Source: Hymenobacter mucosus (GTDB lineage Bacteria > Bacteroidota > Bacteroidia > Cytophagales > Hymenobacteraceae). From it: DNA of 64,000 nucleotides. Of the stretch, positions 7,939 to 17,612 are shown piece after piece. Within the stretch, counting starts at the first letter, position 1; each line of letters opens with the position of its first letter. The position numbers and the translations under genes are program-made. The DNA is taken from assembly GCF_900188255.1 (NCBI RefSeq), contig NZ_FZNS01000002.1, forward strand, positions 1 through 64,000, in the 5' to 3' direction. A model generated the notes under the pieces. That model ran no database searches. It saw nothing but the letters and a program-made list of their open reading frames with translations, and was not told where the DNA came from.

Positions 7939-9162
7939 ATGGCAGATATAACGTGCTCCTTCTGCGGTAAGAGCAAAAAAGATGTTTCCGTGATGATTTC
8001 GGGTATTAACGCACACATCTGCGAGCGGTGTGTGGGACAGGCCCAACAAATCTTGAACGAGGAAAATAAGATTCGGGCAAATTCAAAAGCGCCGAAGTTC
8101 AACCTCGTGAAGCCGCGCGAAATGAAGGAGTACCTCGACCAGTACGTGGTAGGTCAGGATGAGGCGAAGAAGGTGATGTCGGTAGCGGTGTACAACCACT
8201 ACAAGCGCCTGATGCAAAAGCCGCAGAAAGATGATGTAGTAATTGAGAAATCGAACATCATTATGGTAGGCGAAACGGGTACGGGCAAAACTTTCCTGAC
8301 CCGTATGCTGGCTAATATTCTGCAAGTACCCTTTTGCATTGCCGATGCCACTGTGCTGACAGAAGCCGGCTATGTAGGCGAAGATGTGGAGAGCATCTTG
8401 ACTCGTCTGCTGCAAGCCGCCGACTACAATGTGGAAGCGGCTGAGCGCGGCATTGTATACATCGACGAGATTGACAAGATTGCGCGTAAGAGTGATAACC
8501 CCAGCATCACGCGCGACGTGAGCGGTGAGGGCGTGCAGCAGGCCATGCTAAAGCTGCTGGAAGGCACTACCGTAAATGTTCCGCCGCATGGTGGCCGCAA
8601 GCATCCCGAGCAGAAGATGATTACGGTGAACACCGAGAACATCCTCTTCATCTGCGGCGGCGCTTTCGTGGGTATTGACCGCATCATCAAAACTCGTCTT
8701 AACACCAAGCCCATTGGCTTTGCCAAAACCCAGTTAGACGAGAAGATCGACACGCAGAACTTCCTCCGCTACGTGACGGCCCAAGACTTGAAGCAGTTCG
8801 GCCTTATTCCCGAGCTAATTGGACGTTTACCTGTGCTAACCCATTTGAACCCGCTCGACCACGCTACCCTGCGTAAAATCCTGACAGAGCCGAAGAACTC
8901 TATCGTGAAGCAGTACCAGCGCCTCTTTGACATGGAAGGTGTGCAACTCAGCTTTTCCGAGGGCGCTCTGGAATATATTGTGGTGAAAGCCGATGAATAC
9001 CGGCTCGGCGCCCGTGGTCTGCGCAGCATCTGCGAAAGCATTATGACAGACGCCATGTTCGACATGCCTTCGGAGACAGACACCAAGGAATTAGTTATTG
9101 ACCTGGAGTACGCCCGGGAGAAATTCGAGCAGTCGCCTTTAAAGCAACTGCGGGCAGCGTAG
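7939..9162 (+). CDS. clpX: ATP-dependent Clp protease ATP-binding subunit ClpX
   Basis: The 407-residue AAA+ unfoldase recognises tagged substrates and feeds them to ClpP. The N-terminal C4 zinc finger has [10 protein letters not shown] (residues 5-14) and CERC near 30. Walker A is GETGTGKTF (about residues 111-119) and Walker B is [10 protein letters not shown]; sensor and pore segments follow in conserved order. I chose the ATG at 7939 over an upstream TTG (7933), because [10 protein letters not shown] fits the family. It is convergent with lpxB, with a perfect palindrome starting 2 nt after its stop. Confidence 0.97.
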   Translation: MADITCSFCGKSKKDVSVMISGINAHICERCVGQAQQILNEENKIRANSKAPKFNLVKPREMKEYLDQYVVGQDEAKKVMSVAVYNHYKRLMQKPQKDDVVIEKSNIIMVGETGTGKTFLTRMLANILQVPFCIADATVLTEAGYVGEDVESILTRLLQAADYNVEAAERGIVYIDEIDKIARKSDNPSITRDVSGEGVQQAMLKLLEGTTVNVPPHGGRKHPEQKMITVNTENILFICGGAFVGIDRIIKTRLNTKPIGFAKTQLDEKIDTQNFLRYVTAQDLKQFGLIPELIGRLPVLTHLNPLDHATLRKILTEPKNSIVKQYQRLFDMEGVQLSFSEGALEYIVVKADEYRLGARGLRSICESIMTDAMFDMPSETDTKELVIDLEYAREKFEQSPLKQLRAA

Positions 9163-9164
9163 AA

Positions 9165-9233
9165 AGCCATTACAAATACCAAAAAGGCGGCACGTGCTAA
9201 GCACGTGCCGCCTTTTTGGTATTTGTAATGGCT
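9165..9233. terminator. 34-bp-arm palindromic bidirectional terminator (clpX/lpxB)
   Basis: Positions 9165-9198 and 9200-9233 are exact inverted repeats around one central base. The core GGCGGCACGTGC is flanked by AAAAA/TTTTT, so it can terminate in both directions between the convergent genes. The left arm begins two bases after the clpX stop codon. Confidence 0.9.
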
Positions 9234-9256
9234 GAAACAGAAACGGCGTGGACCGC

Positions 9257-10369
9257 CTAGGTTTTGCCTAAATACCCTACCATTAGCTTCGCAGCTTTTG
9301 CTGCTGCACGTTGCTGGCCTAGCTTCTCACGAATTTCAGCGTAGCCGGCTTTCTGCTCGGCAATGAACCCTTCATCAGCCGTAATTTTCTTGAGTTCCGT
9401 AACGAGGTTGCGGGAGTTGAACTCACTTTGGATAAGTTCTTTGACTACCTCCTTACCCGCAATGAGATTTACCAGCGAAATGTACGGCACCTTGATAACG
9501 GCTTTGCTGATGGTGTACGATACCGCACTCGTGCGGTAGCATACTACCTGAGGAACGTCAAATAAAGCTGTTTCGAGGGTGGCGGTACCGCTGGTTACTA
9601 AAGCGGCCGTAGCATGAGCCAGCAGGTCATAGGTTTGATCAAAGAGAATCCGAACATTGTTACGCTCGAAATTGGCGTAGTAGTTCCGGTCGAGGTTGTC
9701 GACGCCTGCCACGATGAACTGATAATCGAGGAAGGGTGGCAGGATGGCTACCATCTCATAGAGCATCTCTTCAATTTCCTGCTTACGCGAGCCTGGCAGC
9801 ACCGCAATAATGGGGCGCATAGGATCTAGCCCGTTCCGTTCGTGAAAATCGTCAGTCTTGCGGTGTTCACCTACCGCATCGGCGGTAGGGTTCCCGATGT
9901 AGTCAACTTTGTAATCGAAGCGTTGGTAGAACTCTTCCTCGAAGGGCAGTATGACAAACATCTTGTCTACTAATGCCTTCACCTTATGTACCCGTCCTTG
10001 GTTCCAGGCCCATATTTTAGGTGAGATGTAGTAGAATACCTTTACCCCATTAGCCTTGGCAAACTTGGCTACCCGCATGTTGAACCCGGCGTAATCTACC
10101 AGAATCACTACGTCGGGTTTGTAAGTCAACAGGTCTTGCTGACATTCTTTCAGGTAGCCCCGGAATTTTAGGATGCTAGTAGCAGCCTCCCAAAACCCCA
10201 TGATGGCCATCTCCTGGTAGTGATGAACCAGTTCGCCACCTGCGGCTTGCATCATATCGCCGCCCCAGCAACGAAACTCGGCTTGGGGGTCCTGCTGACG
10301 CAACTCGCGCATAAGGTTAGCAGCGTGAAAGTCGCCGGAACGTTCGCCAGCTATCAGGTAATATTTCAT
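9257..10369 (-). CDS. lpxB: Lipid-A-disaccharide synthase
   Basis: The 370-residue GT19 glycosyltransferase joins UDP-diacylglucosamine and lipid X to form the lipid A disaccharide at the inner membrane. The N-terminal GERSGDFHAANLM corresponds to the family's GE.SGD motif. YYISPKIWAWNQGR (about residues 112-125) and VLPGSRKQEI (about 196-205) match conserved LpxB blocks. Length is typical. It ends a minus-strand group after the queD-like gene. A possible 9-nt -7 variant (TACTTTTTG) lies at 10398-10390. Confidence 0.96.
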   Translation of the reverse strand: MKYYLIAGERSGDFHAANLMRELRQQDPQAEFRCWGGDMMQAAGGELVHHYQEMAIMGFWEAATSILKFRGYLKECQQDLLTYKPDVVILVDYAGFNMRVAKFAKANGVKVFYYISPKIWAWNQGRVHKVKALVDKMFVILPFEEEFYQRFDYKVDYIGNPTADAVGEHRKTDDFHERNGLDPMRPIIAVLPGSRKQEIEEMLYEMVAILPPFLDYQFIVAGVDNLDRNYYANFERNNVRILFDQTYDLLAHATAALVTSGTATLETALFDVPQVVCYRTSAVSYTISKAVIKVPYISLVNLIAGKEVVKELIQSEFNSRNLVTELKKITADEGFIAEQKAGYAEIREKLGQQRAAAKAAKLMVGYLGKT

Positions 10370-10460
10370 TGCAAGTAAAAACTGAGGACCAAAAAGTAGA
10401 AACGGAGGGGGCAGCTGGCGCTCTACAGCGTAGCACTTACCCCCTTCTGATTCTCATTTT

Positions 10461-10883
10461 TTAATTGTCCTCGCCGAAGTATTCCACAAAGTTGCGAGGT
10501 GTTTCGTAGAGTTTGATGCTGTGCAACCGGGCTGGCGAGATACGTTCAATCTCAGGTTGGAGAATGTTCCAGAACGCAATTACTAGGTTTTCGGTGCTGG
10601 CCAGTTGGCCTTGCATGAAAGGCACGTCAATGTTCAGGTTCTTATGATCTACCTGATCTACCACGTGGGTACGAATAACCGTACTAAGCTGCTTAAGGTC
10701 AATAACAAACCCCGTTTCGGGATCGGGCTTGCCTTTGACGGTGACAATGAGGTCGTAATTGTGGCCATGCCAGTTGGCGTTGGCACAGGGGCCGAAGACT
10801 TCGCGGTTGCGCTCCTCACTCCAAGCAGGGTTGTAGAGCTTGTGGGCCGCATTGAAGTGCTCCTGTCGGCTGATGTATACCAT
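10461..10883 (-). CDS. 6-pyruvoyltetrahydropterin synthase / QueD-family protein
   Basis: The 140-residue protein belongs to the family that makes 6-carboxytetrahydropterin for queuosine, or pyruvoyl-tetrahydropterin. Zinc-binding His residues are visible in HFNAAHKLY (residues 8-16) and WHGHNYDL (about 37-44). The catalytic Cys region is GPCANANWHGH. The C-terminal LYETPRNFVEY carries the substrate-binding Glu. The start is the ATG at 10883, where MVYISRQEHF aligns with the family; a longer frame upstream is not needed. Other queuosine genes are not in the window, so the exact branch is uncertain. Confidence 0.9.
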   Translation of the reverse strand: MVYISRQEHFNAAHKLYNPAWSEERNREVFGPCANANWHGHNYDLIVTVKGKPDPETGFVIDLKQLSTVIRTHVVDQVDHKNLNIDVPFMQGQLASTENLVIAFWNILQPEIERISPARLHSIKLYETPRNFVEYFGEDN

Positions 10884-10968
10884 AGTAGGGTGTTGATGTC
10901 TTACACGTTGGGGCCTTGGCTGGGGTGACGAATGAACTACCTGCCCACGTACCACAAGCCGTGGCGTC

Positions 10969-11976
10969 CTACGCGCTAGACCCTTGTTTTCGCAGCAAAT
11001 ATACGAAGAACGGTACGCCGAACAGGGCAGTGACCAGTCCTACTGGTAGTCCGGCTGGTGGGTAGAGCAGGCGGGCCAGCAGGTCGCAGAGCAGCAGAAA
11101 GTTGCCGCCTAGCAGCGCACAGAACAGGAGGTTGGCTCGGCCCGTGACACCAAGAATCCAGCGGGTGAGGTGAGGAACCATGAGTCCTACGAAGCCCACT
11201 GGTCCACACAGCGCAACGGCACATCCCGTCAGCAAAGACGCCGTGATAAGTAGAATCCAGCGGGTGCGGGCTACGTGCACCCCCAAGGCCTGGGCCCTCT
11301 CCTCCCCTAGCAGTAAGATATTGAGGTCCTGCTGTACTACCACAAATACGCCCAGCGCTACCAGGAGCGCCCCAGCAGGATAGGGTAGCACGTCCCAACT
11401 GGCTTTCTCAAAACCGCCCATAGACCAAAACGTGATGGTGCGCAGCTTTTCCTGACTGCTAGCCAGAAACGTGAGCAGGCCTCCCAAGGCAGTAGTAAGC
11501 GAGCCAACTGCTACTCCCACCAACAGCATTTGGGTAGGTATAAGCTGCCCCCGCCGGGAGCCTAGCACAACGACCACCAGCGTAGTACACAGTGCCCCCA
11601 GCAGAGCGGCCACCGGAGGCAGGTAAATACCGCCAACAACCAGATTAGGGAGCAACGCAAACGTGAGAATAGCCCCCAGTGCTCCACCCGAAGCAGTGCC
11701 CAATAAATAGGGGTCGGCCATGGGGTTGTTCACCATGGCCTGCATGAGGTATCCGCTAAAGGCTAAGCCGCCGCCTGCTAGCAAGGCTAGCAGTAGGCGA
11801 GGCAGGCGCAACTCTATTAGTACTAACTGGGCTGGGTTCTGCGGATCATAGTGCAGCAGGGCTTGCCTGATGAGCGCGTAACTTGTTTCGTAGCTACCCA
11901 CCCGCAGGCCCACAGCCAACAGCACTACCGTTAGGAGCAAACTAGCCAAAATCCAGGGCAGAGCGGGTCGATTCAT
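10969..11976 (-). CDS. FecCD/BtuC-type ABC transporter permease
   Basis: The 335-residue protein is very hydrophobic, with about ten predicted membrane helices, as in importers of iron-siderophores, haem or vitamin B12. Family features include AGGGLAFSGYLMQAMVNNPMA (residues 68-88 region), a cytoplasmic loop GEERAQALGV for the ATPase, and CGPVGFVGLMVPH near 255. It follows its likely binding protein by 22 bp, so they form one operon. The partner ATPase is not in the window. The substrate (iron chelate or cobalamin) cannot be decided from sequence alone. Confidence 0.92.
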   Translation of the reverse strand: MNRPALPWILASLLLTVVLLAVGLRVGSYETSYALIRQALLHYDPQNPAQLVLIELRLPRLLLALLAGGGLAFSGYLMQAMVNNPMADPYLLGTASGGALGAILTFALLPNLVVGGIYLPPVAALLGALCTTLVVVVLGSRRGQLIPTQMLLVGVAVGSLTTALGGLLTFLASSQEKLRTITFWSMGGFEKASWDVLPYPAGALLVALGVFVVVQQDLNILLLGEERAQALGVHVARTRWILLITASLLTGCAVALCGPVGFVGLMVPHLTRWILGVTGRANLLFCALLGGNFLLLCDLLARLLYPPAGLPVGLVTALFGVPFFVYLLRKQGSSA

Positions 11977-11998
11977 ACAGGTGTAGCAGTAAAAGTGG

Positions 11999-12931
11999 CT
12001 AACGTGGTGCTACCACTGATGCCGCGGAAGCTTGCACCAACCGGCGTAACTCCCGCACCGACTCCACTACCCGCGGCCCCGGGCGTTCCATCAGGTTGCC
12101 GGTGATTCCGAATACGTGCCGCGACTGATACGCCCCGATGCGCCGAAGCTCAGGATACTTCCGAAAAAAGGAGCTGTCTAGCTTTTCAAAGCTTCCGCCA
12201 ATAAGCATGTCGGGATTCAGCTTCAGGATATACTCGCGGGTGAGGGCTGGGTAGGGCTGGGCAAACTTTTCCGTCACGGCGTTTTGCCCGCCTGCCAGCC
12301 TGATTTTGTCAGTAAATAGCGTGTTTTGGCCATACACGTAGATGGGATCCTGCCAGGTGATGGCTAGTACGCGTGGCGCCACCGCGGCCGAAGCTGGTGC
12401 TGTCACAGCGCGCAGCTCAGCACGCAGGGAGTCTGTGAGGCGGCGGGCTTGTGGCTCACGGTGTAAGATCTGGCCAATGGTCAGCAAACCTGTGAACACA
12501 TCTTCTACCTTCTCGAAGCGTTGATAATAGACGGGTATGCCAAATTTCTCTAGCCGCGCCGCATCGTCGGGTGAGGTTATACCCTCCACGGTAAAGATGA
12601 TATCCGGGTGCAGGGCTACCAGGCGCTCCATGTCGAGGGGGTAGCTGCTAATCACAGGCTTGCGTAAGGCCGCGGCAGGATAGTCGCATACTTGGGTGCG
12701 CGCCACGATGGTAGCGGTATCGGCCACGGCGAAGAGCATTTCGGTGGCCGAGGGAGCTAGCCCCATAATACGGCGCGGGTTGGCAGGTACCGTTAGGGAG
12801 CGGCCCAAGTCATCGGTGAGGTGCTGCGGCGCGGCCGCGGCGGGCGTCTTGGAAGCTGGTTTGTCGGGATTACAGGCAAATAGTACCAGCAAGAGCGGTA
12901 GCAGGCGGGCGAAACGGCGGCGTGGAGGCAT
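11999..12931 (-). CDS. ABC transporter substrate-binding lipoprotein (BtuF/FepB-like)
   Basis: The 310-residue protein has a lipoprotein signal peptide (LLPLLLVLFACN, Cys near residue 20) followed by a Pro/Ala linker. The two-lobed helical-backbone binding domain begins DDLGRSLTVPANPRRIMGLAPS, with the LHPDII segment typical of BtuF/FepB. It binds iron complexes or cobalamin and hands them to the permease downstream. A -7 box (TACCTTTG, 12944-12937) ends five bases before the ATG, so the mRNA is probably almost leaderless. That leaves no room for a cobalamin riboswitch. Confidence 0.88.
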   Translation of the reverse strand: MPPRRRFARLLPLLLVLFACNPDKPASKTPAAAAPQHLTDDLGRSLTVPANPRRIMGLAPSATEMLFAVADTATIVARTQVCDYPAAALRKPVISSYPLDMERLVALHPDIIFTVEGITSPDDAARLEKFGIPVYYQRFEKVEDVFTGLLTIGQILHREPQARRLTDSLRAELRAVTAPASAAVAPRVLAITWQDPIYVYGQNTLFTDKIRLAGGQNAVTEKFAQPYPALTREYILKLNPDMLIGGSFEKLDSSFFRKYPELRRIGAYQSRHVFGITGNLMERPGPRVVESVRELRRLVQASAASVVAPR

Positions 12932-12936
12932 GCAAG

Positions 12937-12944
12937 CAAAGGTA
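12937..12944 (-). promoter_or_regulatory. -7 box abutting the binding-protein ATG
   Basis: TACCTTTG on the minus strand (12944-12937), five bases (12936-12932) before the ATG at 12931. The -33 position reads TCG instead of TTG. The predicted start of transcription is within a few bases of the start codon. Confidence 0.65.
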
Positions 12945-13081
12945 AGGGCGGCGAGGTATTAGCCGATTCGTAGCCGCAGTGGGCTGCAGCTCGTATAGCC
13001 GCGCAAGGTCAACCAGACTCCAATCTGATTGTTGTACTCTCTTTTGCAAGCTACCACTGCCAAGCTTACGCGGTGTCTGCC

Positions 13082-13089
13082 TACTTTTG
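13082..13089 (+). promoter_or_regulatory. -7 box upstream of hldD
   Basis: TACTTTTG lies 16 bases before the ATG at 13106. No TTG lies at the expected -33 position. Confidence 0.5.
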
Positions 13090-13105
13090 CCCAAATTTCT
13101 GCCCT

Positions 13106-14071
13106 ATGATAGTCGTTACCGGAGCCGCCGGCTTTATTGCCAGCTGTCTTGTCACCCGCCTCAATGCCGCCAACTTCAACGATATCGTGGTGGTGGACAA
13201 CTTCAATGAGGAGCGCAAGCTTGCCAACCTGAAAGGAAAGCACCTGCGTGAGTATGTAGACCGTGAAGGATTTTTTGAGTGGCTGGATGCCAACCACGAG
13301 CAAGTGGAGTTCATTTTCCACCTAGGAGCTCGCACGGACACGACCGAACAGAACCGCGACGTGCTCAACGTCCTCAACCTAGACTACTCCAAGAAAATGT
13401 GGCAGGCCTGCGTACGCTACCAGTTGCCGCTGGTGTACGCATCATCTGCCGCTACCTACGGGTCGGGCACTCTGGGCTACTCTGATGAGGATGCCCTCCT
13501 ACCTCTACTTCGCCCCCTAAACCCCTACGGCGACTCGAAGAATGATTTTGACAACTGGGCCGTAAGCCAGCCCGAAAAGCCTTTTTTCTGGGCCGGGTTG
13601 AAGTTCTTCAATGTATATGGTCCCAACGAATACCATAAGGGACGCATGGCTTCCGTCATTCTGCACGCCTACCGTCAAATCTTAGACACCGGCTCGATGA
13701 CCTTGTTCCGTTCGCACAACCCAGAGTATGCCGACGGAGAGCAGCAGCGCGACTTTGTATATGTGAAAGACGTGGTAGACGTGTGCTACTTCCTGATGCA
13801 CAACCGGCAGCACTCCGGCATTTATAACTTAGGCACTGGCGAGGCACGCACTTTCCTCGATCTTACCCTGAACACCTTCGCAGCCCTCGACCGCACGGCC
13901 GACATCCGATTCCGGGATACGCCCGAAGATATTCGCGACACCTACCAATACTTTACCCAAGCCGATATGAGCAAGCTGCGCAGCATTGGCTACACCCAGC
14001 CCTTTACCCGCCTGGAGGACGGCATTTCGGACTACGTGCGCAATTACTTAGTGCCGGGCCAGTATTTGTAA
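13106..14071 (+). CDS. hldD: ADP-L-glycero-D-manno-heptose 6-epimerase
   Basis: The 321-residue extended SDR protein epimerises ADP-D-glycero-D-manno-heptose to the L form for the LPS inner core. The N-terminal Rossmann motif TGAAGFIASCL (residues 5-15) binds NADP. Further HldD features are the DNF segment, the active-site stretch YASSAATYG, YGDSKNDFD containing the catalytic Tyr/Lys, and FFNVYGPNEYHKG. The ATG at 13106 is chosen because MIVVTGAAGF fits the family. It is convergent with the phosphoesterase gene downstream. The LPS role pairs with lpxB nearby, though the two are transcribed divergently. Confidence 0.93.
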   Translation: MIVVTGAAGFIASCLVTRLNAANFNDIVVVDNFNEERKLANLKGKHLREYVDREGFFEWLDANHEQVEFIFHLGARTDTTEQNRDVLNVLNLDYSKKMWQACVRYQLPLVYASSAATYGSGTLGYSDEDALLPLLRPLNPYGDSKNDFDNWAVSQPEKPFFWAGLKFFNVYGPNEYHKGRMASVILHAYRQILDTGSMTLFRSHNPEYADGEQQRDFVYVKDVVDVCYFLMHNRQHSGIYNLGTGEARTFLDLTLNTFAALDRTADIRFRDTPEDIRDTYQYFTQADMSKLRSIGYTQPFTRLEDGISDYVRNYLVPGQYL

Positions 14072-14093
14072 GCCTACTTTTTGAAACCCGATC

Positions 14094-14128
14094 AGGCCGC
14101 CTCTTCCTCACGTTGGAGGGGGCGGCCT
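14094..14128. terminator. Bidirectional hairpin after hldD
   Basis: AGGCCGCC (14094-14101) and GGCGGCCT (14121-14128) flank an interior that can pair further (TCCTC/GAGG). T-runs are poor, so termination strength is uncertain. Confidence 0.5.
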
Positions 14129-14176
14129 GCATTATTTAGGGCCCACTGTTTAGTGTTTGTGCTACCTCTACCAAAC

Positions 14177-15301
14177 TTACTGCACCTGCACAGCTAGGGC
14201 ATAGCGTCGCCCTTCCGTCAGGAGTTGTACGTAGTACACACCTTGCGGAAGCGCCTGCCGGTTCCAGCGTAGCACGTGAGAACCGGCCGCTAGTGCACCC
14301 TCGTACAAGCGCGCAACCTCCTGCCCCGATGCGCTAACGACCCGCACTACTACTGGTCCCGCTGTTGGCAACTGCACCGTAACCTTGGCACTAGTCGTAA
14401 ATGGGTTGGGAAGTACGCTAAGAATTTCTGTGCTAACGGGTTGCCGCAGGGTAAACTGCTCGATAAGCTGCCCACTACGCGTTATAAAGGCAAAGTGTAG
14501 ACTATCGGGGCTGGCTTGCACACGCATAGCTCCATAATTACCCGTGTATCGGAACCGACTGCCTGGCACCGGCGCCAACGTGGAGTAGCGACTGTGACCG
14601 CCCAGCCCGTTCACTATGTAGGTGAGGCTATCTACCTGTAGGCGCTCATACTGGTGGTCGTGGCCAGCTAGCACCACGGAGGCTCCCCAGGCCCGGTAAG
14701 GCCACTGCAACGCAACTGTGCTACCGTGCGGGCCTGAAGAGTAGGGCGCATGATGCATGTACACAACCTTCCACGGCTCGGTGGCCGCTGCTAGTCCCGC
14801 TCGCAACCAACGCGCCTGCACCGATTCGCTGGTGTTGCCGTCGGGTTCGGTTTCGTCGCTATTCAATACAAAGAAGTGCACGTTGCCACGCACAAAATCA
14901 TAATACCGCTCGTTACCAGGCAGCGTGAAGTAGTCGAAGTAGGGTTGCCCAAGCGACGTATATAAATCATGATTGCCTAAGCTGGGGAAAAACCGAGGAG
15001 TACTAGAGCCCGCCCCATAGCTACCCTTGTAGTTATTGATGTAGCTGTGGTAGAACTGCCCAATGTTGGCATCAATAGTAGCGGCACTTCCTCTCTCATA
15101 ATTGTTGTCGCCCATGGTAATGATAAACTCCGGCTGCCAGCTATTTATCAATTTGGCTACATCTCCTTCTGTAGAGCGGCCCGAGCCGAAGTCGCCAACA
15201 ACAGCGAAGCGCTGCGCCTGTAAGGATGCAAGGCTCGATAAACTCAACAGTAGAATAAATACAATTTGGCGCGCTACTCTTGCCCCCCGAAGAACCTGCA
15301 T
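14177..15301 (-). CDS. Exported metallophosphoesterase with T9SS sorting domain
   Basis: The 374-residue protein has a Sec signal peptide (IVFILLLSLSSLASLQA, ending near residue 29) and a calcineurin-like phosphoesterase domain. Metal-ligand motifs are VVGDFGSG, TMGDNNYE, LGNHDLY, and MHHAP...GHDHQYE. The last ~80 residues form a Por sorting domain: LPNPFTTSAKVTVQL, then GVYYVQLL. It should therefore cross the outer membrane by type IX secretion. The substrate is unknown; purple-acid-phosphatase-like enzymes are the nearest comparison. The start is the ATG at 15301. Upstream sequence is strongly A/T-rich, with a near-match -7 box (TACCTTTT, 15354-15347). Confidence 0.9.
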   Translation of the reverse strand: MQVLRGARVARQIVFILLLSLSSLASLQAQRFAVVGDFGSGRSTEGDVAKLINSWQPEFIITMGDNNYERGSAATIDANIGQFYHSYINNYKGSYGAGSSTPRFFPSLGNHDLYTSLGQPYFDYFTLPGNERYYDFVRGNVHFFVLNSDETEPDGNTSESVQARWLRAGLAAATEPWKVVYMHHAPYSSGPHGSTVALQWPYRAWGASVVLAGHDHQYERLQVDSLTYIVNGLGGHSRYSTLAPVPGSRFRYTGNYGAMRVQASPDSLHFAFITRSGQLIEQFTLRQPVSTEILSVLPNPFTTSAKVTVQLPTAGPVVVRVVSASGQEVARLYEGALAAGSHVLRWNRQALPQGVYYVQLLTEGRRYALAVQVQ

Positions 15302-15487
15302 AGTGTGGTTTGTTATATTTAAATTAAAGATATTAAATAAATAATAAAAAGGTAACACACTTGCTATAGTACAACTATTTTACCATTCCTTCGCGCTCCC
15401 ATTATAGAAGACCCTCTTTCATCAGAGGTTGCTTGTTAGCGCAAGCGGATCTATTCGTCCTGGTTACATCTTCCCTTATTATACTCT

Positions 15488-17119
15488 ATGAAGCTACTGT
15501 TACCGCTTCTACTTTTTGCAGGCCCTGCCCTGCCCACACTCGGCCAGGTGGCCCCACCATTTACGGATTCTAATCTTCCCTTAGTCGTTATTGATACGCA
15601 AGGCAGCACGATTGTAGACGATCCGAAAGTGGCCGCACAGATGCGCATTATTGACCGTGGTCCGGGCCAGCGCAATGCGCTTACGGATGTCCCCAACCAA
15701 TACAAAGGGCGTATTGGTATTGAGCTACGCGGTTCATCGTCGCAGTCAATGCCCAAGAAAAGCTACGGCCTGGAGACGCTTGACCGTGATGGAGAAGAGC
15801 TAGATACCACCTTGCTCGGAATGCCCGCTGAACACGACTGGGTGCTCACAGCCAACTACGCCGACAAAACGCTCCTACGCAACTCCCTCACTTATGAGCT
15901 GGCGTCTCAGCTAGGACAATACGCCAGCCGTAGCCGCTACTGCGAGCTATTTTTGAATGGTGAGTATAAGGGCGTATATGTTCTTGGAGAGAAGATCAAG
16001 CGGGGTAGCAACCGCGTAAACATCAGCAAGCTAAAAAGCACCGATGTACGTGGTGATGCCGTAACGGGCGGTTACCTGTTGAAATTAGATAAACTAACTG
16101 GCACCCCAGCCGGCGGTTTCTACTCTCGGCAAGCAGACCCCGATTTTCCTACCAACGCGGCTCCTTACATTCAGGTAGAATACCCCAAGTTGAAGGACTT
16201 AGTGCCAGCCCAGCTCAACTACATTGCGGCTTACATAGACAGCTTTGAAGTCGCCTTGGCCGGTCCCAACTTTACCGACCCGGCCGTGGGCTACCGTCGC
16301 TATCTGGACGTACCTTCTTTCATAGACTATTTCTTGCTTACTGAGCTCAGCCGTAACGTCGATTCTTTCTACTCCAGCACTTTCTTCTATAAGGACCGCA
16401 GTAGCAAAGGTGGCAAGCTGGTAATGGGACCCGTATGGGATTTTGATCTGGCCTGGCACAACGCCAACTACAATGACAGCCATTTAACCGAGGGCTGGCA
16501 GTACACACAAACGGGACCTTTCTGGCGTCGGCGCTTGCTGCAAGACCCTGCTTTCACGGAGGCACTTTACAGCCGCTGGACGGTTTTGCGCAGTGCGCAG
16601 CTAAGCGAGGAGCACTTGTACCACATGATTGATTCCTCGGCTACACAACTCAACGAAAGCCAGGAACGCAATTTCCAGGCCTGGCCGATCATGGGGCAGT
16701 ATGTATGGCCCAACCCAGAACCCATTGCTACTTCCTACGCTGGTGAAATCAGCAACATCAAGCAGTGGGTACACGACCGCCTTCTGTGGATGGACAATAA
16801 CCTACCGGGCCGCCCGAATGGCAGCATTACTAGCACCCAGGCGCAACGTACCACCGAACTGGAACTAGTGGCTTTCCCATCACCGTTCAGCGACAACTTA
16901 ACCATCCGATATGAGCAACGTGTGGCGGGGGCAGTATCACTGGAACTGTTATCAACTCTTGGGCGTGTAGTGAGCCGTCAGCAGTTGACCAACCAAGCCG
17001 CTGGAAGCCAAACTAGCACTATTTCTAACGTAGCTGATTTGCCGGCGGGGCTATATTTCTTACGCCTAACCTCACCAGCGGGTAGCCAGACCTTACGGGT
17101 ACAAAAGCTGGCCATATAG
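15488..17119 (+). CDS. CotH-family protein with T9SS sorting domain
   Basis: The 543-residue protein has a signal peptide (MKLLLPLLLFAGPALPTLG). A CotH domain spans about residues 60-430, with RGSSSQSMPKKSYGLE, NYADKTLLRN, GVYVLGEKIKR and GPVWDFDLAWH. CotH proteins are atypical surface kinases or spore-coat proteins, and GPVWDFD corresponds to their metal-binding Asp motif. The C-terminus (LELVAFPSPFSDNLTIRY ... GLYFLRL) is a Por sorting domain, so the protein is probably secreted or surface-attached. It ends at a 22-bp palindrome shared with the convergent gene. Confidence 0.9.
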   Translation: MKLLLPLLLFAGPALPTLGQVAPPFTDSNLPLVVIDTQGSTIVDDPKVAAQMRIIDRGPGQRNALTDVPNQYKGRIGIELRGSSSQSMPKKSYGLETLDRDGEELDTTLLGMPAEHDWVLTANYADKTLLRNSLTYELASQLGQYASRSRYCELFLNGEYKGVYVLGEKIKRGSNRVNISKLKSTDVRGDAVTGGYLLKLDKLTGTPAGGFYSRQADPDFPTNAAPYIQVEYPKLKDLVPAQLNYIAAYIDSFEVALAGPNFTDPAVGYRRYLDVPSFIDYFLLTELSRNVDSFYSSTFFYKDRSSKGGKLVMGPVWDFDLAWHNANYNDSHLTEGWQYTQTGPFWRRRLLQDPAFTEALYSRWTVLRSAQLSEEHLYHMIDSSATQLNESQERNFQAWPIMGQYVWPNPEPIATSYAGEISNIKQWVHDRLLWMDNNLPGRPNGSITSTQAQRTTELELVAFPSPFSDNLTIRYEQRVAGAVSLELLSTLGRVVSRQQLTNQAAGSQTSTISNVADLPAGLYFLRLTSPAGSQTLRVQKLAI

Positions 17120-17139
17120 TGGCGAGAAGAATATGCTGG

Positions 17140-17186
17140 TACATAAAAGCGCCCCACTAGCCAAGCTAGTGGGGCGCTTTTATGTA
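17140..17186. terminator. 22-bp-arm palindromic terminator
   Basis: Positions 17140-17161 and 17165-17186 are exact inverted repeats with loop CAA. The core GCGCCCCACTAG is flanked by AAAA/TTTT. It serves the CotH gene and the convergent 92-residue gene. Confidence 0.88.
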
Positions 17187-17199
17187 GGATAGTGTGCCG

Positions 17200-17478
17200 T
17201 TAAGCCGCCAACTCATCGGGCGAGTAAAGAGGCAACACTCGTGTTTCTGTTTCGGCTGATGGCAGGGCTACTGGGGCCGGATACTGCTTAGTTTCGGCAG
17301 CATGACGACGCAAGGCGCGCATTAGCAGGTATTTGTACTTCTCCGCATCAGCCAGAGCTGCTTCCACAGCCTGGATTGCATCGTTGTACGCTACAACGGG
17401 CACCGATTCGGCCGCCTCGCCGGTGGGGTACGTGAGCTCAAAAACGGGGCAATTCAAGTATTCAGCAGGCGTTTTCAT
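17200..17478 (-). CDS. Hypothetical 92-residue protein
   Basis: I do not recognise this protein. It begins MKTPAEYLNCPVFELTYPTG and has a central amphipathic helix (YNDAIQAVEAALADAEKYKY) ending in a basic segment. It has no signal peptide or membrane helix. Support for a real gene comes from the ATG start, codon use like its neighbours, and a bidirectional terminator 14 bp beyond the stop. Confidence 0.65.
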   Translation of the reverse strand: MKTPAEYLNCPVFELTYPTGEAAESVPVVAYNDAIQAVEAALADAEKYKYLLMRALRRHAAETKQYPAPVALPSAETETRVLPLYSPDELAA

Positions 17479-17612
17479 ATCCAGATGGCAAGAGAAAGTC
17501 AGCTTATAATTTCAGTCAGCTATAGAACCGATTTGGGGCCAGTATCATTCCCAGAACGAGGACTTTTTCTTGCATTTTTCCGCAAAAGACAGCCTGTACA
17601 ACTAGCTGCGAA

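Noticed and set aside
12932..13105. Possible cobalamin riboswitch upstream of the ABC binding protein
   Set aside because: The -7 box lies five bases before the ATG, leaving no leader, and no B12-box-like sequence is visible.
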